Origin: Takakia lepidozioides
Taxonomy: Eukaryota > Streptophyta > Takakiopsida > Takakiales > Takakiaceae
DNA: 64,000 nt
Reading direction: 5' to 3'
NCBI GenBank assembly: GCA_030704615.1
Contig: CM060731.1
Location: 50,158,001-50,222,000 of the forward strand
Shown here piece by piece: positions 21,378 to 33,004 of the stretch (its first letter is position 1; each line of letters opens with the position of its first letter). A model generated the notes under the pieces. It was not told where the DNA came from. It made no database searches and saw only the letters and a program-made list of their open reading frames with translations. Position numbers and translations under genes: made by a program.

Positions 21378-22093
21378 TGTCGCGCACCTCACTTTGGTAA
21401 GCTCCCCTTCAAGTCATAGTTACTCGCTTTGATGCGCGCGCCTGACTCCCAACCTGGCCGCCGGGCCAACTTGGAGCTTTGGCTGCTCACCGGGACATAA
21501 CGGTCCCCCTTTGTTCCCCACTAAACCCTCCACCTATTTGGGCCTAGTGGAATTCCCTTTTGGTAGATGGCAGTCCGGAACAGCTCCCCACTCTTTGGTC
21601 GCTTTCCGGCTCGCTCGCTTACTCACTAGTTTTTGGTCACCAACGGGCTTGCACCGTTCTCGGGAAATCCCCTTATATATACTTTTGTAGTTGTCCGCGG
21701 GGGTTTCACAACCAGCCATGCCATTTTATGGCGAACCACCACGAAAACCCTCGACTCCCGGTGATGAGTCGCGGTGAGTCTTGGCCCACTCACCACGGCC
21801 CCTATGGACCGTGTTGAGTCCCAAGACTCCCCACGACTCCCACCACGAGGTCTCCGCCCCCATGGTGAGTCCTATGCCACCCCCACTAAGTCCCGCTAAG
21901 CTACCACCACCCCTTGTGGAGCCACCCCCACCGCAACCCGGTGTGCGGGGCTCCACCTAGTGAGCGCCTCCGCCTCCTTGAGTGCCTTGGGCACTCAAGG
22001 GTGCTTCAAGCCCCCCGTACCTATCGCTGCCGCTGCCCCCACCACAGGGGCAGCCCCCCCCCGCCCCCGCCCTCAAGGCAAAGGGCCGCGACA
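21378..22093 (-). repeat. Chromovirus 3' LTR
   Basis: 716 bp, ending in the inverted dinucleotides TG/CA within TGTCGCG and CGCGACA. Contains GAGTC/GACTC-rich stretches and the TATA-like word described for the other LTR. A purine-rich stretch, GGTAGGGGTG on the minus strand, abuts its inner edge as the likely polypurine tract. Confidence 0.9.
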
Positions 22094-22942
22094 CACACCC
22101 CTACCAACAGGGAGTCGATGTCCTCATCGACTTGTTCATTTTGTAGAAATGAACATCCAAGTTGTGGCGTCCCACATCAAGGAGTTTGTTTCCGCACCAT
22201 GGCGTCCCATGGCAAAGAACCAAACCCCACACTTGACTCTACTCTCTACTAGCTAGTTCGGCCGACTTCCTCCAAGTCCCGGCCAAGGGTGGAGCCTCTC
22301 CAGCTCCTCCCAGTGCACTCTTCTTGGCCTACTTCAAGGCCAAGGAACGATCCTCCCCGAGGATCGAATCGTCTTACTGCAACAACATTGCTTGCGACCG
22401 CTCATGATGCCTCTTTTGGCATCACCTTGAGCAAGGGTTCACCTGGAACCCTCTTTGACTAGGAAGATAACCTTGAACCAACCGTGCGCCCCAATCACTA
22501 CAATTGGGTCCGCCTTGGAATGCTGGCCTGAGGTACGAGAACACGCCAAAGCCGCACTACGACTTCGTCCCGAGGCTACACGATTATAGTATGTGAACGG
22601 AAGCACGTAGCTTCCGCGTTAGCCCGCACTACAAGGCAACCCCCTCGGTAGCGCAGTTATAGTACGCGCACGCGCCAGATGCGCACTAGCACGTGAACTC
22701 CCAAAGAAGGCGCAAGTTTCCTTGCCCCTGGATGGGGGTCACCCGATTTCGGCACTACGCAAACACACGATTAACCCAATTTACCTCTCCCACTTTTATA
22801 AGCTAGCATGCATTCTACACACTAGCCAACCATACCATGCATCACCATTCCAAACAAAATAGGACGCACAACATTTGGAACCCATTTCATTTATAGCACG
22901 TTTTGTACAATACAAGTTTTTGCAATCGGATTCTTAAGCTAG

Positions 22943-25900
22943 CTAAGCCGGGCTAAGCATACACTTCCTCCCCCACGCTCCAAGGTTGATGTCCCCATCA
23001 ACGCTTCTCTTCCGCTTTTGAGGTCGCCCTTCGAAAGCTGCAACCGCCTCGGATGCGTTTCCCATTTCTGAGGCACGCACCCAAGATGCCTCCACATGAT
23101 GATAGCCCTTCCATTTGACGAGATACTCCGTTTCTCGGTTCTTGAACCTCCTCGACTTAAGTATTACCTCCACCTCGTACTCAGGTTCATTTTCATGATC
23201 CATCAGCATAGGTGGCGGACGTAACACTTGATGCCGATTCGGATCTTTGAAGTAAGGCTTCAAAGGGGAGACATGGAATACTGGGTGCACCTTGCTGTTT
23301 GCCGGCAGCTCCATTCATACACATCCTCATTCATAACAACCTTCTGAATGCGAAAGGGTCCCTCATACGGAGGTACGAACTTCGGACTCACTTCCGGGGG
23401 TAGTCGGAAATTCTTGATGTTCAACCAGACCTCCGTGCCTGCCTCAAACTTCACTTCCCTCCGCTTCTGATTCGCCTGCCTTTCATACCGTTTCCTAGCT
23501 TGGCAATGTTGTACTTTGCGAGCTTCAACAAACGCTCGCGTTCTTCCACAAACGCTCGCGTTCTTCCAGTACCGCCGCTACTGCTGCCTGTTCCTCAACG
23601 TCCTGGGCGGCCCAAACTTGTCGGCAACCAGAGGGGTGCTTTTTCCATAGACCAATACGAAAGGGGAAACTCCCATTTTACTGAACCTATCCACCACCAC
23701 CATGATTGCATCGAATCCTTTACAGCGCCATAGCAGTCATGAATCCATCGAGACGCTTTCCCAAGTCCCCTCTCTGAATCGGCAAGGGTTGTAACACCGC
23801 CCACTTGCTTTTGTACTCGCTCCGGTTTTTGTTGGCATGTGGTGGCATGTCTTGACATACTCCTCTGCCTCCTCCCTCAGTTTGGGCCCAGAAATACCTT
23901 TCTCTCAAGAGCTGTGCCGCAGTGCGCTTGGCTCCGCCGTGGCCCGCAAGCGGGCTATCATGGCATTCTCTCAGAGACTATCTCTGATCCCTTCCCTTTT
24001 GGCACGTAGAGACGTTTTTGCTTATACCGGAGCAGTCCATTTGCAAGTGGAACTGCGATTTAACCCCCATCCTCAAGTCCTGCATTACGGACTTCGCCAG
24101 CTCATCCTTCCGGCAAGCCTTTCAGATCTTCTTTGGAGCGTCTTCTCGCCCTTGTACACCAACAAGACTGGCTGCTTTCTACTTAAAGCATCGGCCACCA
24201 CGTGTCGCATCCCGTTTGTACTGGATATCCACGTCGAACACCGCCAAAGTATCTTGCCACCTAAGTTGTTTTGGGGACAACTTGGGCTGCGTGGCAAAAT
24301 ACTTCACCGTGACATGTCCGTGAACACCTTCACTGGGTTGGAACCAACATAGTGGCGCCAAAGCTCAAAGACAATGTACCACCGCCTTCATCTCTTTCTC
24401 ATGCGTCGCCACCGTCGCTCCACTTCATTTAGTTTCTTACTTTCAAGCCACTGGACGTCCATCTTGCATCAGTACACCCCCAATTGCGAAGTCCGACGCA
24501 TCTGTATGTTCTCTCGAACGGACGATCGAATTCTGGGATTTTTTCAGACTGGAGCTCCGCCATCCGCTGCTTCAATTCATTCAGCAAAAGCTTGGCCACA
24601 AAAGGTGTTCCATGCCCAGACTTTAGATTTACACAGAAGGTCTAACAGCGGACCCGCGATTTTGGCGAAATTATCTCACATACTTCCGTTAATAGGAGGC
24701 GAGTCCTAGGAAGGATCGCGCACTCCCGGGGACCGAAGTTGGGCTCCCAGTCCAAAATTGCCCTCACCTTTCTGTCATCCATTTTGATCCCATCCTATGT
24801 AATCACATGCCCCAAGAACTCCACTTTCGTGATCCCGAATTCGCACTTTGAAGCTTTGGCATACAGCTTCCCTTCCCGCAATTTCTGGAACACCCTTTTG
24901 AGGTGCTCCTCCTTTGTTTTCGAATACACCAAGATGGTCGTCGATGTACACGATCACAAAGTCATCCAACCACTCCTGGAAAAGGCTGTTCATCAGCGTG
25001 TTAAATGTCGCTGGTGCATTGGTGAGCCCAAAAGGCATCACCAAGAACCATATGAACCATACCTTGTCCTGCACGCGGTCTTCTCCTCATCTCCTTCCGC
25101 CACCACCCACGAATTTGATGATAGCCGGCGCGCAAGTCGATCCGGCTGAAATACTTCGCTCCTGCCAACCGATCAAAGAGGTCGTCGATCCTTGGCAAAG
25201 GGTACCGGTTTTTGATAGTCACCTTATTCAGAGCCCTGTAATCGACACACATCCGCAGCGTCCCATCCTTTTTATCTGCAAATAGCACCGGGGCTCCGTA
25301 ATTTGACATACTCGGCCGGATGTCCCCTTTGACATAGATCTTTGAGCTGAGTCTCTTCAGCTCGACCAACTCTCTGTGGCTCAAACCGGTAGGGCGCCTT
25401 GGCAGGCGGTTTCCGATCCCGGTATCACCCCTCAATCTTGTGGTCAACCTCTCTTCGCGGTGGCAACCACTTGTAATCCTTCCTCCGTCATCATATCATG
25501 GTATTTCTCCAAATCCCCTTGATCCAATCTGGGCTCGGCTCCCCCTCGCCTTCTCCTTTCACTTCCCTTTCCCTAATGTAAATCAAAAACTGGGGCTCGT
25601 GTGCCCCTCCCCCGGCCCACTCCCTTGCTGACAGAAGGTTTATTCGCCCTCCTCCACCCACGGATTTGGGCGGTTCCTACACTCGTAAGACCTCGCCACC
25701 ATTCCCACATGGCAGCGTGACTACTCCTTGCGGCCATCTATTACCGCTCTTGACTTGCTCAAAAAGGTCCATCCCAAAATGAGATCCTCCAATCGATCTC
25801 GCAGATTGTGAAGGTTCTCACGTCCCTCCCACCCCCAGTTGAAGAGGAACATCAAACGCCAACCTTGTCGCCAACTGTGGTTTCTCCTTTGGCAGAACGC

Positions 25901-26060
25901 ACCTCAATAGAGGCCCCCACGTCACTTGTCGGGAGTCCCAACTTTCACGCCGCGCGCCGCGTCCATGAAGGAGTGCGACGCTCCTGTGTCCACCAGCAAC
26001 GACACGTTAGTTCCGGATATTATCCCATCCACGAACAATAACTGACTCCCTTTACGTAGG
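22943..26060 (-). pseudogene. Chromovirus pol: protease, reverse transcriptase, RNase H, truncated integrase, chromodomain
   Basis: Order on the minus strand: protease LLVDTGASHSFMD (about 26020-25980); reverse transcriptase with [20 protein letters not shown] (25290), [12 protein letters not shown] (25160), [12 protein letters not shown] (25045) and the catalytic YIDD (24945); RNase H tail SPKQLRWQDTLAVFDVDIQY and ADALSRK (24330-24180). Integrase begins with RERYFWAQ and a broken zinc region (23900), reaches WESVSMD, and jumps within about 100 bp from FSKMG to SPFVLVYGKST (23690-23640), so most of the catalytic core is deleted. Its C-terminal part EVWLNIKNFRLPP (23430) leads to a chromodomain, EYLVKWKGYHHVEASWV (23125-23075), which in this clade steers integration to marked chromatin. 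Several frameshifts separate the pieces. Confidence 0.88.
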
Positions 26061-26094
26061 TGCCAGTTTCCTGATACAACTCAAAAATAGTTGC

Positions 26095-27165
26095 CTACCT
26101 TTGCAAATCCTGGCGACCACCGCTTCCACCTAGCGACTGATGGTATTTTCCGACAGCTCCGTGGTTGCCCCGAATCATGTTCAATTGTCGAGGTTTCGTG
26201 CACTTCTTGGCCATGTGCCCGGGCTCCCCGCAATTGAACACAACTCCATCAAAGGTCGCCTTCTGTCCGCCATAAGCCGCTCCACCCGCTTTTCCTTTGA
26301 AGCACCGGGTGCCGCCTTGACGTGTGAAGACCCCTCCCTTCGCTTTCCACGTGCCATTGTCGCCGCGTGGCCTATCCCACTTCTTTTCCGGTCGGAAGGA
26401 GTCACCTTCCCGCCGGGTCTTCTTGTGGTTCAGCTCCGTACGGCCTTGTCTCTCACCCCTAGGACATCCGAGAAACATTCAGCCCTCTCAATTGCCTCGT
26501 TCAAAGTCTTGGGTGGCTTCTCCTCCAACTTCCGCCTGCCCATGGGGCCAGTCCCGCCACAAAGTTGAAGACCATTTCTGGTTCTGCCATGTCCGCGACT
26601 TCGAGCAACAGCACATTGAAGCCTGGACATACCCCCGAATGTCATCTGTTTGCTTCAAATTCCTCATCTTGTCCCGGGCAAGCCAGGACGCGTTGAGTGG
26701 GCACAAACTGTCTTTCATCAATTCCTTGAACCCACTCCTGTTCAAGGTTTCCGGGGCTTGGACCTCTCGGTTTTGCGTTTCTTCTGCCACCATTGTTGAG
26801 CATAGCCCCTCAAATAGGTGGGAGCCACTTCCACCCGATCCTCGTCACTCTCAACTTGGCCGCCCGGAAGTACTGCTCTAGCTCCAGGAGCCAGGTGTTG
26901 AGTGCCTTCCGATTTCGAACGCCCTCAAGGTGCCGGTTTCCTTAGGCTTCACCTTAAACTTTGCCTTAGTGGAAGTGGCATTAGCCGCCTTCAACACGTC
27001 TTTCAACGTCCCGCCAAACTGCGCCGACAACCCTTCCCAAAAGGCTGTCGGCATGGGAGGCATCTCTTGGTTTGTCGGAGCTCTCACGATTCCTCGGGCT
27101 CCGACTCCTCGGATTCCTCCCGCTCTTGAGCGGCCCTCGTTTTCAAACATGCATCGCTTCCTCAA
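26095..27165 (-). pseudogene. Chromovirus gag remnant
   Basis: Pieces in two or three frames on the minus strand: an N-terminal region (27165-26880) with PPMPTAFWEGLSAQFGG, a capsid-like middle, and a basic region with a zinc knuckle reading FNCGEPGHMAKKC near 26240. The first Cys of the CCHC knuckle is replaced (the residue two before Asn is Val). Gag normally packages the element's RNA into particles. Broken frames and the altered knuckle indicate decay. Confidence 0.75.
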
Positions 27166-27298
27166 ACGGCCGCCTCGGTGACACGTCGCCCCATCGGGCT
27201 CACCAGGATCATCATCTTTTGGGCCGTTCCGCTTTCGCTTTGGCTTGCCCGACCCATGATGAGGCCAATCCCAAGGACGATCGCGTATTGAACTCTAG

Positions 27299-27311
27299 GC
27301 TCTGATACCAA
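27299..27311 (-). promoter_or_regulatory. Chromovirus primer-binding site
   Basis: The minus strand reads TTGGTATCAGAGCC next to the inner edge of the right LTR, complementary to initiator tRNA-Met. It identifies the 27313-28041 LTR as the 5' LTR. Confidence 0.85.
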
Positions 27312-27312
27312 G

Positions 27313-28041
27313 TGTCGCGCACCTCACTTTGGTAAGCTCCCCTTCAAGTCATAGTTACTCGCTTTGATGCGCGCGCCTGACTCCCAACCTGGCCGCCGGG
27401 CCAACTTGGAGCTTCGGCTGCTCACCGGGACATAACGGTCCTCCTTTGCTCCCCACTAAACCCTCCACCTATTTGGGCCTAGTGGAATTCCCTTTTGGTA
27501 GATGGCAGTCTGGAACAGCTCCCCACTCTTTGGTCGCTTTCCGGCTCGCTCGCTTACTCACTAGTTTTTGGTCACCAACGGGCTTGCACCGTTCTCGGGG
27601 TCACTACTCCCCTTATATATACTTCTGTAGCTGTCCGCGGGGTTTTCACAACCAGCCATGCCATTTTATGGCGAACCACCACGAAAACCCTCGACTCCCG
27701 GTGATGAGTCGCGGTGAGTCTTGGCCCACTCACCACGGCCCCTATGGACCGTGATGAGTCCCAAGACTCCCCACGACTCCCACCACGAGGTCTCCGCCCC
27801 CATGGTGAGTCCTATGTCACCCCACTAAGTCCGCTAAGCTACCACCACCACTTTGTGGAGCCACCCCCCACCGCAACCCGGTGTGCGGGGCTCCACCTAG
27901 AGCGTCTCCGCCTCCTTGGGCACTCAAGGGTGCTTCAAGCCCCCGTACCTATCGCTGCCGGCTGCCCCCCACCACAGGGGCAGCCCCTCATGTGTCCCGA
28001 CCCCCCCCCCCCCCCCCCCGCCTCAAGGCAAAGGGCCGACA
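27313..28041 (-). repeat. Chromovirus 5' LTR with TATA-like promoter
   Basis: 729 bp. The minus strand carries AGTATATATAAGG near 27622-27610, a good TATA box for leftward transcription. It ends with a run of about 20 C (27999-28019) that is shorter and broken in the other LTR. The terminus CCGACA has lost the CG seen in the partner (CCGCGACA). Confidence 0.88.
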
Positions 28042-28380
28042 CCTTTACTCTTCTCATGCAATTTCTCCTGAATTCCTACCTGAGCAAGCTCTGCCGCTTT
28101 CCTGGAGTTCGCAAGCGCTTTTGCCTCTTTTGCACCCAACGGAGGCAGCGGAGCCCGGTTTCGTCGGAATTCAGCATCCAGCTTCAATTGAAACTCATGG
28201 GTCGAGCGAGCCAGGCGGAAGGTCCACATACCAAGGGCAATCACGCAAATGTTCCAGATGCCACTCCTTCACAATATCGTCAGTGTACATGGAGTCAGCC
28301 CCAGGGTTCCTCCATGCCAGGAAGAATGGTGGCTCGAAAGACAGATGACCTTTCTCCAAAAGGGAGAACTTGCAGTACCT

Positions 28381-29599
28381 GCATTCATAAAAAACACAAT
28401 GAGGTCCCTGAAATGCATATTCGGCACCATTTTCCCAGGGGCGGATGTGAGTGGGCCTAGAAATGGAAAAATGGCGCCGAATTTCGGTTTTCGGTGATTG
28501 CCACCCTAGGGACTTAGCCATCTTGGGAGCCCTGAACAGGAAATTCGGCGCCATTTTTCCCGGTTTGGCCCGAAGATGGCTAAGTCCCAGAACCGCAATA
28601 GGGCCTAGAACTGGAAAAATGGCGCCGAATTTCCAGTTCAACGTCGCCTTAAAACGGTTTGTGGCCTCGATGCATGGATGAATGAAAGGCGGGATGTTTG
28701 TCCCAACGGTTCGCTAAGGACCCCTAAATTTATGTAGGTACAATCAATGATACGGACTTCAGTAATGAATGGACTCCACTATTTCGTCCAGAGCGTTACG
28801 GCGCGGCAATTCGACGCCTTCATAAAATGAACACCTTGGAATGATTGTGGGTTCCCGTGACGCACCCTAAGGACTTAGCCCGAAAATGGCTAAGTCCCTG
28901 AACGGCAATAGGGCCTAGAACTGGAAAATGGCGCCGAATTTCTAGTTCAGGGCCAGCCACCCTAGGGACTTAGCCCGAAAATGGCTACGTCCCTGAACGG
29001 CAATAGGGCCTAGAACTGGAAAATGGCGCCGAATTTCCACTTCAGGGCCAGCCACCCTAGGGACTTAGCCCCAAAATGGCTAAGTCCCTGAACGGCAATA
29101 GGGCCTGGAACTGGAAAATGGCGCCGAATTTCCAGTTGAGGGCCAGCCAGTCTAGGGACTGCCCGAAAATGGCTAAGTCCCTGAACGGCAATAGGGCCTA
29201 GAACTGGAAAATGGCGCCGAATTTCCACTTCAGGGCCAGCCACCCTAGGGACTTATCCCGAAAATGGCTAAGTCCCTGAACGGCAATAGGGCCTGGAACT
29301 GGAAAATGGCGCCGAATTCCAGTTCAGGGCCAGTCTAGGGACTTAGCCCGAAAATTGCTAAGTCCCTGAACGGCAATAGGGCCTAGAACTGGAAAATGGC
29401 GCCGAATTTCCAGTTCCGGGCCAGCCAGTCTAGGGCCGGCCAAGTCCTTGAACGGGGCCTCTGGAAAATTTCCAGTTAGCCAGTCTTTAGCCATTTTCGG
29501 AGCCCTGACTGGAAATTCGGCGCCATTTTCCCTAACACCACATGAGGCCTCTAACATCCTGAAATGCAAGGACTTGAAAGAAAGGCAGCGCGTATGTAC
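28381..29599 (-). repeat. Intron array of CTGGAAA/TTTCCAG palindromes, right copy
   Basis: The intron equivalent to 15740-16482, here about 1.2 kb. About ten palindromic words with the core GGAAAATGGCGCCGAATTTCC occur. From about 28915 they form six nearly identical direct units of about 95 bp, with AACGGCAATAGGGCC and TAGGGACTTAG spacers. The unit and the repeat mode differ from the left copy. Confidence 0.85.
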
Positions 29600-32500
29600 C
29601 TGTACAGAAGGCGCATTGCTGCTTTGTCCGCGTTCGGCTGGTCGGTGAACTCGTGGCTCCGGCGAGCATCTGCTATCTCCCGAAAGAATAGGTTGGTTTT
29701 GTAGAGCAGAAAGTACCTCGTCACATAGTCACGTAGGCTCTCTGCTGCAGGAGATATCTCCATCTTGAACTGATGTGCTTGTGTGTCCAGCTGCTCTTGC
29801 GCATTCGTCGTCACCTGTGGAGATTCTCCATCAGATCGCTTTCCTGAAAAATACAATGAATCCACCCCCTACTAGAGTAGAAGCCCCAAACGAAGCGTGG
29901 GGAAGTACCTGAAACCACCATGTCATGCGGTTCATCCACATGTCGAATGTGGGGTCAGAGAGTTTGTCCGGTTTGGGGAAGCTCCACATGTCCCTGGTAC
30001 TTTGGGAACCATTCCAGATTTGGAGCCACCGGGTCTGTCCAACCACCCAGCATATTCGTAAGCGCCAAACACCACAAAAAGGAGTTGTTGCCACCACAAT
30101 TTGGTTAAGAATGTATCACCTTTTCTGTTGCATCCACACAGGATGTGGCTAGACGATGGAGCTTCTCCAATGTCATCGTGGGCTTCAGAGCGCGAGAGTA
30201 GTGCTTCCCCCCCCTCCACCAGAAAGTCACAAGGGCGGGATCAGCTATGGCCACGTACTTTACCATCCGCGACTTGTACTTTATGCGGGCCCTCACCTCC
30301 GCAGCTTTGACATACGATTCGAGTTCCGGGAGGGTTGGATTCTTCTCCTCTGACTCCATGTAGAACCTCCGCGCATGTGCCAAATCCTGCTGTATTTTCG
30401 TCTGTCAAGAATGCGCACATAAGATTAGAGATCCTGCTCAACACAATTTCTTCTATTGGGGAGGAGATTAGAAATTGAAGACTTTTCTTCTATTGGGGGA
30501 GGAGAGACAGATTAGCTCAACAAAACTGTCAGGAGCTTTACCCGAAATATGTAGTCCACCATGGCGTCGACGCTCAGCCTATACCAGGTTCTGTCTGCCT
30601 TTGCCTCCGACTTGCGCAGGAGGTCGGCACTGAGGGAATTGGCAAACTCTTGCACCCCCTGCTTCCCGACATCCTTCACTCGGAAGAGCATATGGGACAA
30701 GTTGGTGGCAATGAAGGCATTCTCAGTCACCCTGCAGTGCCACATTTCCATCAAACAATACTGAAATGGGAATTTTCATCATATATGAGGATTCGCAATG
30801 AAATGACTTCCAAATTCAAAGTCCAAAAGCGAGAGGCGTTGTAACTTACGAGTTGATGTCCGCCATTGCAGCTTTGAGAAGACTGCGATCTTTGGGCCCC
30901 GCAACCTTCAGCACAACACAATCCACGGCGAATGCCAATCGAGGTCGTTGGGGTGGGCTTGGGCAATGTGCTCCATCCATGCCAGGAGGCGATGATTGCC
31001 GTCCCACACGTAGAACATCTTACCGGACAAGTGCTGGAAAAGAGGATCACTAGCAATCGATCTCTCGAACTCCTCATTTCGCGTTTGCCAATGGGGACCC
31101 CATTTGTCCACCTCATCGGAAGTGTGGGCACGGGAAGCTCCGTGGTCGTTCTCAATGGAAACGTAAAACGCGGCAGACCCCATTCGATATCCATCCCGGA
31201 AAGAGAATTTCAGCTTGTCGATATCGCCTGGGAGGGCAGGTCTCACCACCTGCAATGACACCAAGCGGCAAAGGGGAATTCGAAGCTTGGCCGGGTACAC
31301 CATGCCCCCCAGCACCCTGCCAATGTTGCTGTGGGTTGCCTCCAACATCTTGGCAGCGGCCAACTTCATATCCGCCTCAGACATGACGTCTGCTGCAGAG
31401 GGGTTTTCCGGCAGCCCACCAGGACCGCCAAATCCAGCCTGTATGCTCCGGGTTTGGGGCCTGGGAATGTCCGGGAGGATGTCATCCTGGTCAGAAAGCT
31501 CCTGTCGTCCTCCTCAACAGGGTCAGCCACCTGCGAAACCACCTCCAGCACTCTCCCCGTCTCTACTGCCCTCTCCCTGGCTTCACCTCGAACTTGCACA
31601 ATCCGCTCTTCTGGTGTTCTTTCCTCTCCTCCACTCTCCACCGTATGGGTAATTGCAGGGGGCTGCTCTTGCCCGCGATGGTCTAACCGGTGTGTTACTG
31701 CCTCTTTGGGTGTCTTGGAGGGATCCACCGTCTCTGTGCGTCCCTCGCTTACATTGGCATCTGTCATTTGGGCACCCCTGGCCTCTTCAGTGCCTTTTCT
31801 CTTTCCTCCTGGCTAGCATTCTGTCGTCTGTTCTTTTGCCCTCTCTTTTGCCCTCTCACGGGCTTTCTGTTTCTTACTAGGGCTAGCAGCAGGGGAGCCC
31901 TCCAGGACGACCACCTTTGATTGAGGCGAACTGACACCCTCGCGCGCACTGCTCACTCCCCTCCGCAGCCCGTGACGGCTCTCTCGCCGGGGATTGCATG
32001 TGCTTAGCTTTCTTCTTTTTCTTTGCGTGGGCGGGCCCTACTGCATGTGCATGAACAACCTCCATTGCCGGATCTGCTGTCCTCATGTCCTCACGCCCTT
32101 CACCTGCCATGCCGCCTGCACCAACCTCCCCAATGCCTATTCTGTCGTCGTACTCTCGTTGCAAGTCCTCCCGTCCACCAACAAAAGGTTTAAGTTTGCC
32201 CTCTCGCCCCAAGTTGGGCGATTCAAACATGCGATGAGTTGGAGCTGTCGATGATACCACCAGCGTGCCGGGCTCGTCGTCACTCTGTCATTCCCAAAAA
32301 TCGTGAGAACCAACATCGGTGCAAAACCAGCATCGCAACGAGCAGCGCAACCACCATAGCAACAATCGTGTAACAAAAATGAAAACATAACAAGTTTAGG
32401 AAGTATGGAGAGCCATGCAACAACAATGAAAACAAATGCAACCATTGCCTGAGAATGACATGCACAAGCAGCCTTCTCCAGAGCTGCCGGATTTGCACAC

Positions 32501-33004
32501 GCATTGCAAACAATCTAAGGTTCACTCAACTATCTAAGGTTCACTCATCCAGCGAAGCCAGGATGAAGATGCAAAAACAAAGCGAGGCAACAAAGCGAAA
32601 GCGAAAGCGAACAAAGCGAAAGCAGAAGTGGCTTGCCTGAGAGTACTCGGCTTCAGTTGGCGCGGGTTGTGAGCAAGACACTGGAATCTCCTGCTGGAGC
32701 TTCAGTTTGGCCATGCGAGAGATTGGCCGTCGTCCGTAGTACAGAGCTTTCAACTTCCGCCGCGGTCTGGATGTGAGGTCTCTCTCAGGAGAGCCACGCC
32801 CTTCAGGCGGCATAAGTCCCAGCCAAAATGGAAAAAGATCTCTTTTTGGGGTACATGCCTCGAATAGCATGTTAAGCCAAGATTAGCATCAGATTTAGGG
32901 TACGTATCCAGGAAGCCATGTGTCGCCAGCCCGAATGAAAACGACGGCGGTGGACATTTATGCCCAACTGCGCAATTAAATGTCGGATGAAGCCCTCCAC
33001 GTCG

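Larger units (their letters stand above)
21378..28041 (-). mobile_element. Ty3/gypsy chromovirus, 6.7 kb, minus orientation
   Basis: Two LTRs (21378-22093 and 27313-28041) with TGTCGCG...CGCGACA termini, a 5-bp duplication CCTTT, and a primer site TTGGTATCAGAGCC inside the right LTR show an element transcribed leftward. Domain order on the minus strand is gag, protease, reverse transcriptase, RNase H, integrase remnant, chromodomain. The integrase core has an internal deletion and many frames are broken, so it is not autonomous now. The LTRs remain very similar, so insertion is recent relative to the MULE it lies in. Confidence 0.92.
19363..32260 (-). pseudogene. ParB-like / DNA methyltransferase-like protein, right copy, split by a chromovirus
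   Basis: Reads on the minus strand from ATG at 32260 to a stop at 19363, with the chromovirus (21378-28041) inserted in the Lys-rich linker exon. The ParB-like motif is intact here: VWDGNHRLLAWM near 31015-30980, preceded by RLVSLQVVRPALPGDIDKL. The left copy's stops are sense codons here (for example ARIKYKS and GVPTWNRF). Motif IV-like LLDIPDG sits near 20850, motif I ILDLTCGTG near 20250 across an intron, then RHVFAFEPDTA near 20100. This copy retains a further segment (LAAAERLPKEEEASSEDEE) that the left copy deleted. It is broken elsewhere: a frameshift near 30930 after NDLDWH and another near 30240. Both copies agree on the degenerate DIPDG motif, so that feature was probably present in their shared ancestor. 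Confidence 0.72.
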
